Below are positions 32,450 through 40,177 of a DNA stretch of 51,835 bases, piece after piece. Location of the stretch: the NCBI GenBank assembly GCA_947567595.1, contig CANOMQ010000029.1:1-51835 (forward strand), written 5' to 3'. This stretch comes from an uncultured Lachnospiraceae bacterium. GTDB lineage: Bacteria > Bacillota > Clostridia > Lachnospirales > Lachnospiraceae. The translations under genes and the position numbers were made by a program. Under the pieces are notes generated by a model. It was not told the DNA's origin. It saw nothing but the letters and a program-made list of their open reading frames with translations, and did not search any database. The number at the start of each line of letters is the position of its first letter. Position 1 is the stretch's first letter.

Positions 32450-33627
32450 TTATTGACCACCATTCCGCTTAAATTTCTGAGGATTGATTTTCTCTGCTTC
32501 CTGATACATTTTTTCTGCCTTTTTTCATTATCGTTGTTCTCATAAATCTCGCCAAGCTCTATGTAGCTGTATGCAACCTCGTCCATAAGGCTCTTATCCT
32601 TCTGCGCCATTTTTTTGCATATTTCCAGCTTTCTTGTGGAGGCTTTGACTGCTTTTCTTTTGTTTGGTTTCAATTGCGAATAGAAATCCGCAAAGATACA
32701 ATATTCGTTTGCGGCTTCCTTTGCATATTTGTCAAAGCTGATGGAAAGCAACTGTTCATATGCTTCAATATCCTTTATAAAAACCTTTTCACATAAATCG
32801 ACATCTTCTTCGTCCTGCATGATTTCTTCCATCTTTTCGGAGCAGGATTTTATAAATTCCATTAATTTTTCCTCTGACATGAACGCCATCTCTTTTTTAT
32901 TTGTTTTAGTTATCACGGTTATGACTTTATCCGTTTTCCTGTGCCGCACATCAGATATAGCAGGCATGTCTTTACGCGCCTTTAAATCCACTTCAATATA
33001 ATCCGAATAAGACTGCATTCCGGCTTTTTTGGCTTCCTGAACCAAAGCTATGGACCACCAGTCTAGGCAGTCATAATCATCTTCGGGAACTTTTCTGATT
33101 TCTTTTATTCGGTTGGCAAGCGCCATCTCAAACATCTCGGAATTGTTTAAAACAATTGCACGTTCCATTGCATTGACAAAATCATCTGTCTCTTCTTCAA
33201 TCTCTTTACCTGATAGCATTCTCATTAAGGACGAATTTGGCAATGTAACTTGGGGAAGTGCGTCATAATCAGATATAATAAGAGCAAGATAGCCAAAATA
33301 TCCATCCTCTATATCTTCGCTTATACTACTTTTAGTAGCTTCAAGTGCAGTTTTTCCTTCCTTAAATAATTTTAAGGCTTTAAGAAATGCATCCAATGAA
33401 TATTTTATATTTTCTTTAAATGCAGAAAAATCACCTTCTATAAAATAATTTTCCGCAATGGCCTCATAACATGACGAACAAACAAGATAATATCTTACTT
33501 CATCAATATCACCATTGAGGTATTCTGTTCTTAATGAATTTAATTCATTATAATTATCTTCCTTATCATTAATTAGCGTTGCTACACACTTTTCCCATTT
33601 AACAGTTTTATACTCTGGTCTTTTCAT
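32450..33627 (-). pseudogene. Imm49-like immunity gene with a 3' frameshift
   Basis: Starts at 33627 (MKRPEYKTVKWEKC). A long, mostly helical, acidic protein resembling immunity protein 49: EVRYYLVCSSCYEAIAENYF, DAFLKALKLFKEG, EEETDDFVNAMERAIVL, ALANRIKEIRK and YDCLDWWSIALVQEAKKAG. At the six-base A-run at 32520-32525 (minus strand) the frame slips. One extra A would give EKKAEKMYQEAEKINPQKF and KRNGGQ, ending at 32450, a natural C-terminus for this family's repeats. As given, translation instead reads through into the next gene (516 residues in total). It could be a decayed gene, a phase-variable tract or a sequencing error. Confidence 0.6.
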
Positions 33628-33652
33628 TTTAATCTCCTCTCAAATCCCATTC

Positions 33653-34468
33653 TTATTTTTCACTCTCTAAATAACAATCCAATCGTTTCTTCACCTGCGT
33701 CGGTTCTGCCCATGTCACTATGGTTTCTTTTTTCATATACGCTACAAAGCTGTCAAGCTCCCCTGTTTTGTCATAACAACCCAACGCGTTATAATATTCA
33801 TTTTTCGTTTCATTGCGTACCACAATGGGCGGATGTCCATGCGTCATCAGAAAATAATTCATCAGTGTCCTTCCAACCCTTCCATTACCGTCCGCAAACG
33901 GATGTGTGTTTTCGAATTTACAATGAAGATATGCCGCAGTCTTAATGATGATGTCCCCCTTGTCGGGAATATCCCGCAGCTCCCCGCACAGCTCCTCTAT
34001 TTCAAATGGTACTTCATTTGGAAGCGCTCCCTGATCATTCCCAACCACATAGTCATGCTTCTTATATTCTCCGGGACGTTCCCCACGGTTGTATCGTCCC
34101 TCGTCATACGTTCCCTCTGTCAGCTTCCGGTGAATTTCCTTAATCAGCTTTGGTGTGATGACTGCCTTTTTCACTATTTTATCCTTCAGCCAGTCATAGC
34201 AGATTTTCTGGTTTCTGATTTCAAGCACAGTCCTGACATCACCTGTAAAATTGATTACCTTTCCGTTTTCAAAAATTTCCCTTGTAGTGTGATATGTTAT
34301 TTCAGGATTTTCAATCACCCCTGAATTGTATGCAAACAGAATGCTAAAATTACTAAGGACGGCTTCAAGAGCCGAAACATCCTTAATTTCTTTCTGCTTC
34401 CATTTATGGACTGTTTCTACATAGCGATGATTATCAAACTTTTCCACCAAGCCATTCTCCTTATACAT
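33653..34468 (-). CDS. Fic-domain protein (AMP/UMP transferase family) with self-inhibitory helix
   Basis: Up to 271 residues. The Fic core motif HPFADGNGRVGR is canonical (catalytic His, acidic residue, GNGR), preceded by the flap region and AAYLHCKFENTHPF. Near residue 55 is YNSGVIENPEIT, which fits the inhibitory helix motif (S/T)xxxE(G/N), so this is a self-inhibited, class II-type Fic protein. Fic enzymes transfer AMP or related groups to target proteins. The ATG at 34468 lacks a Shine-Dalgarno site; AAGGAG inside the gene favours TTG (34450) or GTG (34447) as the real start, giving about 264 residues. No partner antitoxin gene. Confidence 0.9.
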   Translation of the reverse strand: MYKENGLVEKFDNHRYVETVHKWKQKEIKDVSALEAVLSNFSILFAYNSGVIENPEITYHTTREIFENGKVINFTGDVRTVLEIRNQKICYDWLKDKIVKKAVITPKLIKEIHRKLTEGTYDEGRYNRGERPGEYKKHDYVVGNDQGALPNEVPFEIEELCGELRDIPDKGDIIIKTAAYLHCKFENTHPFADGNGRVGRTLMNYFLMTHGHPPIVVRNETKNEYYNALGCYDKTGELDSFVAYMKKETIVTWAEPTQVKKRLDCYLESEK

Positions 34469-34473
34469 TATTT

Positions 34474-34492
34474 TGATATTTTCAGAATATCA
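34474..34492. promoter_or_regulatory. Inverted repeat at the Fic gene start
   Basis: TGATATT, 5 bases, AATATCA: a perfect 7-bp inverted repeat 5 bp upstream of the first ATG. Possible operator or RNA hairpin controlling the Fic gene. Confidence 0.4.
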
Positions 34493-34630
34493 TTTATTTT
34501 CAGATTTCATTTTCAAATACACTAAAATCCCGTTTATACCACTTCCTAAAATTTTACCATATATTTACTGTCTTTACTACAAAAACAAACTTCCATTATG
34601 CGATTGAAAAAGATTTTCCAATTTCCCCCT

Positions 34631-34684
34631 AAACGGAAAAAAACGAAAATACTTGGTGGCAATTACCACAAACCATTTCCGTTT
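34631..34684 (-). terminator. Hairpin region downstream of the HisI-like gene
   Basis: AAACGGAAA (34631-34639) and TTTCCGTTT (34676-34684) pair perfectly, with an inner GTGG/CCAC. A T-run lies within the 3' part on the minus strand. The rest of the 253-bp gap between the Fic and HisI-like genes is AT-rich and shows no gene. Confidence 0.4.
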
Positions 34685-34721
34685 TCATCATATCTTCTCA
34701 TATTATACAATATAAACCGCA

Positions 34722-35129
34722 CTACCGCACCATATTCCGGTTCACAAGCTCCATCCGCTCCATATCAAGTCTCCTGTAAAAACAGTTATTCGCCACCCCG
34801 TTAAAAGAAGTATGACAGATATTCCCCCGAAGCGGGCGTACTTTGTATACCAACGAGTTTTGCTCACAATTTACCCAGACCTCCACCAGCTCAAATTCAT
34901 TCCCCGATGTCTTTCCCTTATGCCAAAGCGCATTCCTTGACGTGCTCCAAAGCACAAGGCGGCGCAGACGCACTGACTCCAAAAACGCCTCCTCGTTTGT
35001 GTAAGCGACAAGAATGACTTCGTTTGTATCCACATTCTGAATGGCAACCGGAATAACCTCCTGCCCCTCCATACGTGCAATTTTCTGAAAATCCAACTTT
35101 AATTCATTCGTTTCTTCAATATATCCCAT
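34722..35129 (-). CDS. HisI-like (phosphoribosyl-AMP cyclohydrolase fold) protein, metal site altered
   Basis: 135 residues with AAGGAG before the ATG. The HisI fold is clear: IPVAIQNVDTNEVILVAYTN, NEEAFLESV, WSTSRNALWHKGKTSGN, then VWVNCEQNSLVYKV and CHTSFNGVANNCFYRRL. In true HisI the metal loop is DCDxDAL; here it is NCEQNSL, so the magnesium-binding aspartates are replaced by Asn, Glu and Asn, and the spacing between the last two cysteines is longer. There are no other histidine genes nearby. It may have another substrate or be a divergent paralogue. Fold confident, activity doubtful. Confidence 0.75.
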   Translation of the reverse strand: MGYIEETNELKLDFQKIARMEGQEVIPVAIQNVDTNEVILVAYTNEEAFLESVRLRRLVLWSTSRNALWHKGKTSGNEFELVEVWVNCEQNSLVYKVRPLRGNICHTSFNGVANNCFYRRLDMERMELVNRNMVR

Positions 35130-35200
35130 ATATCATACTCCTTTTTACGCTTCTGCATTTTTAAAAACACCATTAAACTCTGTCAGAGAAGTATGAAATG

Positions 35201-37081
35201 CTACTCCTCTATTCCACACGCATATTTCAGCTTTGCGAGCATTTCTTCCCCAAATTCCTCATATTGATTTCGCCATGAAGAATTACCACTCCCTGTTTTC
35301 TCTGCCATCAGTTGTAGTTTCAGGCTTCCCTTATTAATCATCTTTCTAAAGGTACTTTTCTTTGCCAAAGGAGCCATATTAGAAAATCTGGAATTTACAT
35401 TTCTCTGTATGATACATAAATTTCCAAAATGATCTACCTCTTCCTGTTCCCATGTCTCAAATGTATCTTCTGATGGGTGCTGTGGATACCAGTGCTCTAC
35501 CGAATTTCGGAATTCAAATACAAAATCAGAATATTTCTTTTTATCCTCCCACCATAGCAAATAGTCCAAATAATTAAACACAATACGAGGTGTGTTGACT
35601 CCCATTCGATAATCCCCACTATCCAGAAAGTTTTCTTTCACAGCCTTAATTGCGATTCCTTCGATTACCTCCTCATACTGATACCAGCCTTCCCTGTTTT
35701 CTTCATCGTACAACCATATGAGAAGTTCCGTTATCCAATGCATAACTTTCGGCGATGTATAAGAAACCCTCAATGCTGATTGCAGCATTAAGTTGTTCTT
35801 GTTACGACTTTCCGAAGTGGATTTCCACTCATATTTATCCTTAAATACTGTATTCTTAAAATACGCCTTCTTTCTGCTTTCCTGACCACTTACTTCAAGC
35901 TGTTTCAGACTCCACTCCCCATCAACGGATTCGTTTGCAAATTCCCGCTTAATAATGTATTTATCAAATAAGAAACGGCATTTCAAAAGGCAATCCATAA
36001 ATTGCACAGAAAATGCCTCTTTATTGTCACAAATCGATCTTTTGTCTATCTTCCCATATCGGATAACCTTATCAAACTCTCGAATCAGTTTTTTATCATC
36101 CAGCAGACGTCTTGGTTCTGCGTCCTCTGGCAATGCCACATTTTGGGTGTCTACATACACCCTTAACACGTGCAAAAGAAAATACGGAAACTCAATCACA
36201 CTTTCAAAGCGCACCCTCTCATTTTTATCTGTCTCCTCATATGACTCAACAGAACCATTTCTGAGAATATCATCCAACGACAATGCAAATTCTTCCTCTT
36301 TCTCCAAAGCAATCTCATACTCGCTCACTTCCGGCATCCAGTTCCACCCATATCCAAATAATGCATCTCTATCGGCAACCTCAAAATGCATCTGGACATA
36401 CCCTGTCATATCGCTGCTGGCTTCCCATATTTTTGCAAAGAGGTTTCTTGTTTCTACGTTTTCTATCTCACTCATGAGCGTTGCTTTCAGTATATCATGC
36501 TGCTCTAGCTGCTCACCCCTTGTATTCATTATCTCAAAATAACGGTTTAAATCCGTTTTCGGTGGAACCTGAATACGGTAAAGACGAATATGAGAAAGGT
36601 TATCAATCAGCAGCTTCTTATCCACATCGCTTTGCTGCAATTTTTCACGAATAATTTGCATTCCTTTAACCAAACTCTGCTCTAGGTCCTCATCCAGCAC
36701 TTCTTTCTTATCTATAAACTTACTTAAGGTATTATCTGCCTTTTTTCTACAGTCAAACGACAATATATTCTTAACAGGAAGCTCAAGTTCTGTCATCAAA
36801 AGCAGCAATGTTGTCAGTCGTTGCTGCCCATCTATAACCTCATACTTTGTTCCACATTTATGTACAATAAGAGAACCGATATAATAATTTTCTCCATCAT
36901 GCTCCAACACATCATCTATCAGCTGCTCAATCGGAGAATCAGATGGAACATCTGCCCATGCATAGGCACGCTGATATAGCGGAATTATATACCTTACCGT
37001 TTCATCACTGAATAATGTCCGTTCTTTATCGGCATCATATACTACCAGTTCATCAATCATGGACTGTTCCTTTGACTTCAT
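35201..37081 (-). CDS. DUF262-DUF1524 protein (GmrSD/SspE-like nuclease)
   Basis: 626 residues from the ATG at 37081 (AGGAGGAAAGTTTG before it, overlapping the stop of the partner gene). The N-terminal DUF262 (ParB/Srx-like NTPase) has IPLYQRAYAW (33-42), DGQQRLTT (84-91) and NTRGEQLEQHDILKA (186-200). The C-terminal DUF1524 HNH nuclease has SVEHWYPQHP (about 527-536) and HFGNLCIIQRNVNSRFSN (about 551-568) with a following lysine. This architecture is that of type IV restriction enzymes (GmrSD) and the phosphorothioate-sensing SspE. It forms a two-gene operon with another DUF262 protein. A role against phage DNA is inferred. Confidence 0.88.
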   Translation of the reverse strand: MKSKEQSMIDELVVYDADKERTLFSDETVRYIIPLYQRAYAWADVPSDSPIEQLIDDVLEHDGENYYIGSLIVHKCGTKYEVIDGQQRLTTLLLLMTELELPVKNILSFDCRKKADNTLSKFIDKKEVLDEDLEQSLVKGMQIIREKLQQSDVDKKLLIDNLSHIRLYRIQVPPKTDLNRYFEIMNTRGEQLEQHDILKATLMSEIENVETRNLFAKIWEASSDMTGYVQMHFEVADRDALFGYGWNWMPEVSEYEIALEKEEEFALSLDDILRNGSVESYEETDKNERVRFESVIEFPYFLLHVLRVYVDTQNVALPEDAEPRRLLDDKKLIREFDKVIRYGKIDKRSICDNKEAFSVQFMDCLLKCRFLFDKYIIKREFANESVDGEWSLKQLEVSGQESRKKAYFKNTVFKDKYEWKSTSESRNKNNLMLQSALRVSYTSPKVMHWITELLIWLYDEENREGWYQYEEVIEGIAIKAVKENFLDSGDYRMGVNTPRIVFNYLDYLLWWEDKKKYSDFVFEFRNSVEHWYPQHPSEDTFETWEQEEVDHFGNLCIIQRNVNSRFSNMAPLAKKSTFRKMINKGSLKLQLMAEKTGSGNSSWRNQYEEFGEEMLAKLKYACGIEE

Positions 37082-37093
37082 CAAACTTTCCTC

Positions 37094-38374
37094 CTAATCC
37101 ACATGATTCATTGCTTTTAACAGTTCATAAAGAGCCTGCCATTTTGAATTTCTTGCCGCATCTGGTTCACGCCTTACCTTGATTGTCAGATTTGAAATCT
37201 CTGTATGCAGTCTTGCATGTCCAATTATTGAAAACATCGGGTATATGTTCGTATAAACCGGATTATACACGCCAGTCGCATACCGGTTGATACTGTCAAA
37301 GCCAAGACTCTCCATATCCACCCGCAGCATAAATGCCCATGTGAATATTTTTTTAATAGCTTGCTTATCTAAATTTCTGAAACGGTCATAGTAACGCAAA
37401 ACCGCACATTCAAAAAGCGTTTTTGCATAATCAAACCCGACAGATTTTGGCATATCAGAGTTCTCTCCAATGATGTCATTTATTTCTGAAAAATCAGAAC
37501 TGTCTGCCATCGTTTTCCGCAAATAATCCAACAAGGCAAGGTAATGGTCAACCATAGAAAAGAAATCATTTCCTGCTCTAAATGGCTCTGTCAACTGAAA
37601 AGTCGGCATCGCTTTCCTTGCCCTTACAGCATAAGAATATTCGTACTTATCCTCTATTCCTTTAAACACATCAATTTCCTGTGCGGTAAAAGCGATGCTT
37701 TTCTCGCGGTCTGACCATTTGATAATTGGAAACAGATATTTCCCAAATAATTTTTTTATTTCTGATGGACTAACTGTCTCCCACTTTGTTACAGCCCTCT
37801 GCATATCAAAGAGATATCCTTTCATTTCACGCAAATGATATGCTTTCAGTAAATCGTGTGGATCAAGTTCCTTTCCACGGGAATTTTGGGAATCAAACAG
37901 CTGAAAAGCCTCGGATGTCTCCTGTACAGCAATCACCACAACTTCCAGCAAGTCAGAAAATGCCTTCAGAACCATTTCTTTCTTGTCTGCCCGCAGACGA
38001 AACCAATCCTGTATAAAAGCATAATTATTATAAAGGTTTGTCTGTGTTATCGTATTTTTCAAATTAACAGACACAAACCTTCTGTCTTTTTCATCAGTGA
38101 CAAATCTTCTTATAAGCATCAGAGATATAATTCTTTGCTGCCCGTCAACCACATCATATGCACCATCGTTTTCGTTCCAATGCAAAATGACAGTACCGAT
38201 CCTATACTTGAAACAATCTCCATCCGGTTGATATGCCTGCTCTATTGCAGAAAATATATCCGTCAGCAAGTCCTCAACATTTTTCTTTGACCATTTATAC
38301 GGGCGCTGATAATTTGGTATCGAAAGTTCTATGTCTAACAGTTCCGTTACACTTTTTATCTCTGCTCTGTCCAT
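37094..38374 (-). CDS. DUF262 protein without nuclease domain, partner of the HNH protein
   Basis: 426 residues from the ATG at 38374 (GGGGGA about 10 bases before it). DUF262 motifs: IPNYQRPYKW (19-28), DGQQRIISL (77-85), FQLFDSQNSRGKELDPHDLL (about 157-176). The remaining C-terminal ~240 residues are helical (for example FDYAKTLFECAVLRYYDRF) and contain no DUF1524 histidine motif, so this subunit lacks a visible nuclease. Its stop overlaps the ribosome binding site of the HNH partner, so the two should be made in fixed ratio. They could act as a hetero-oligomeric sensor and effector. Confidence 0.85.
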   Translation of the reverse strand: MDRAEIKSVTELLDIELSIPNYQRPYKWSKKNVEDLLTDIFSAIEQAYQPDGDCFKYRIGTVILHWNENDGAYDVVDGQQRIISLMLIRRFVTDEKDRRFVSVNLKNTITQTNLYNNYAFIQDWFRLRADKKEMVLKAFSDLLEVVVIAVQETSEAFQLFDSQNSRGKELDPHDLLKAYHLREMKGYLFDMQRAVTKWETVSPSEIKKLFGKYLFPIIKWSDREKSIAFTAQEIDVFKGIEDKYEYSYAVRARKAMPTFQLTEPFRAGNDFFSMVDHYLALLDYLRKTMADSSDFSEINDIIGENSDMPKSVGFDYAKTLFECAVLRYYDRFRNLDKQAIKKIFTWAFMLRVDMESLGFDSINRYATGVYNPVYTNIYPMFSIIGHARLHTEISNLTIKVRREPDAARNSKWQALYELLKAMNHVD

Positions 38375-38412
38375 CAATCAGACTTCCCCCTTTAATCATA
38401 CCAGCTAAAATA

Positions 38413-39417
38413 CTACGTTTTATGAAAATGTTTACACCTACAATTTACAACATATCCATCAATATCCTGCCTGTTTTTTACAAAATCATATTTTAATTTC
38501 AGCATGTTGCGAAGCTGCTTCAAAATATAAAACAGCACCGCCCGCGCCTCAAATTCCTCCCTCGTCTGTGGAAGCGGGCGCGTCGCCATGCGGCTAAGAA
38601 ACGCGTCCGTCTTTGCAAGCAGCCCCTCCACCGTGTTCTCACGATAGTACCCTTCCTCAATCTTTCGGATGAGCGCGGCAACCTGTATCGCCTGCTGCGG
38701 AAGATACGCAAGCCCCTTGATGTTTTCGTACACCTCCCGCAGGATAATGCTCTGCTCCTCGCGCATTTCGATATAGTCAATCTCATACGTATCGTCCGAA
38801 AGCACCGAATTGTCATAATTTTCAATCGCACAAAGCCGTGCCCTTGAGAGCGCCTCGTCAAGCGTCTCAAAACAGCCGCTCCCGTACGCCTCGCGGTTCT
38901 CCCGTACCAGCCACTCCGACATGCGGTGCAAAATGCCCTTAATCTGATTATCCACCTCGTCCGAAAGCACTACGAACTGATGTTTCTTCCGGTGCAGATG
39001 CAGGTTCACAAGCACGCCAAATGACGTTCCCACGAAAAACAGCAGGACTTCGTTCAGCACAAGCCGCACTGTCATGTCCCGCTCCGTCAGAAAATGCGTC
39101 ACAAGCACCGAAACCATCGCAAGCGCCTCCACCCATTTCATGCGAAAGCACAACAGTGCAAAGAAAAACAGGTACACCGCAAACGCCGCGATATTATACC
39201 CCAGCACCCAAAAACACACCGCCGCCAAAAGAAACGCACAGCAAAGCGCCGCCGCCCTTTTGAGTGCTGTCCAAAGCGTTTCGCGTTTTGTGTTTTGGAT
39301 ACTTAGAACCGTGATAATTCCTGCCGTCGCCGAGTAGTTGAGACCAAGCCAGTCCGCAGCCACAATCGCAAGCACGGCGGCAACCGATATTTTTAAACTT
39401 TTCCTGAATGTCTCCAT
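38413..39417 (-). CDS. Aromatic acid exporter family (DUF939/FUSC-like) membrane protein
   Basis: 334 residues from the ATG at 39417 (AAGGGTGA before it). The N-terminal half has four to six hydrophobic helices (KISVAAVLAIVAADWLGL, YSATAGIITVLSIQNTKRET, AALCCAFLLAAVCFWVLGY, FAVYLFFFALLCF, LVLNEVLLFFVGTSFGVLV). The C-terminal half is a soluble helical domain (from HRKKHQFVVLSDEV on). This matches the ArAE_1 family. The substrate is not known. Last gene of the pgeF-ABC-thioesterase group. Confidence 0.87.
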   Translation of the reverse strand: METFRKSLKISVAAVLAIVAADWLGLNYSATAGIITVLSIQNTKRETLWTALKRAAALCCAFLLAAVCFWVLGYNIAAFAVYLFFFALLCFRMKWVEALAMVSVLVTHFLTERDMTVRLVLNEVLLFFVGTSFGVLVNLHLHRKKHQFVVLSDEVDNQIKGILHRMSEWLVRENREAYGSGCFETLDEALSRARLCAIENYDNSVLSDDTYEIDYIEMREEQSIILREVYENIKGLAYLPQQAIQVAALIRKIEEGYYRENTVEGLLAKTDAFLSRMATRPLPQTREEFEARAVLFYILKQLRNMLKLKYDFVKNRQDIDGYVVNCRCKHFHKT

Positions 39418-39457
39418 GCAGTCACCCTTCATGTCAAATCCCGTCGCAATATAGGCT

Positions 39458-39886
39458 TTATAAAGTAAGCATTCTGCGGAACTGTGCGTCGATTTCAGGG
39501 AACTCCTTTTTTACGGACATCGGGCGGTAAGCCCTGTTTAAAAAGCAGTGCGAGCTTGTCCCCGTCGTCGTAAGCTCCCCCGTCTTTACATTGGTAAACG
39601 CATACTCCAAGCTCATTTTTACCCCCGAATAGCGCACAACCCGAACCTTGACTGACACACAGTCGTCAAAATGCACCATGCTCCGGTACTCGCACGACAC
39701 CGAAAGCACCGGAATGATAATGCCCATATCCTCCAGCTCCTTATACGGCACCCCGCATTGACTCATAAAGTCAAGCCGTGCCTCCTCCATCCAGCGGATA
39801 TAATTGGAATGATGGATAATGCCCATCTGATCCGTCTCATAATAGTGTGCGTGATGCACATAGGGTTTTATACTGATTTCGTCCAT
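39458..39886 (-). CDS. Acyl-CoA thioesterase (4HBT hotdog fold, YbgC/FadM-like)
   Basis: 142 residues, usual for the hotdog thioesterases. The active-site region YYETDQMGIIHHSNYIRWME contains the aspartate and the HxxY pattern of the YbgC group. EYRSMVHFDDCVSVKVRV and the GTSSHCFLN strand follow. It hydrolyses short acyl-CoA esters in related proteins; the physiological substrate here is unknown. Lies in line with the ABC exporter and OadB-like mini-gene. Confidence 0.9.
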   Translation of the reverse strand: MDEISIKPYVHHAHYYETDQMGIIHHSNYIRWMEEARLDFMSQCGVPYKELEDMGIIIPVLSVSCEYRSMVHFDDCVSVKVRVVRYSGVKMSLEYAFTNVKTGELTTTGTSSHCFLNRAYRPMSVKKEFPEIDAQFRRMLTL

Positions 39887-39906
39887 TTTTTATCCATACT
39901 CCTTTA

Positions 39907-40146
39907 CTACTTCTTCCGTACCAAAAACGCAAACAGCGCAACCGACAATCCGATAATCAAGCCGCCCGCAATCATAAGCGTCCACCATACACTATCGCCA
40001 ATCTTTCCCGCGATAAATACCGAGGTTGGACCATCCGCCCTACCAATCACCGAATACGCCACCGCCTTTTTCGTCATGGACGTGACGCCCACGCCAAAAA
40101 GCCCCGCGCCAATCGCCGCCAATACAACATTCAATACTTTTTTCAT
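39907..40146 (-). CDS. Miniature OadB-like membrane protein
   Basis: 79 residues from the ATG at 40146 (GGGGCAAGG upstream). Two hydrophobic helices (VLNVVLAAIGAGLFGVGV and WWTLMIAGGLIIGLSVALFAF) flank SVIGRADGPTSVFIAGKIG. The ADGPTS-(I/V)-F segment is a signature of the beta subunits of sodium-pumping decarboxylases (OadB/GcdB), where it lies in the ion path. Those proteins have ~370-430 residues; this one keeps just one such segment. There is no decarboxylase operon here. It ends 20 bp before the thioesterase gene starts. Confidence 0.7.
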   Translation of the reverse strand: MKKVLNVVLAAIGAGLFGVGVTSMTKKAVAYSVIGRADGPTSVFIAGKIGDSVWWTLMIAGGLIIGLSVALFAFLVRKK

Positions 40147-40177
40147 CTTAAACCTTGCCCCTTTCTTAGTCATTCCT

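Noticed and set aside
32077-33627. A single 516-residue gene
   Set aside because: The second half has its own ATG and strong ribosome binding site, and the first half regains a natural stop after a one-base correction in an A-run.
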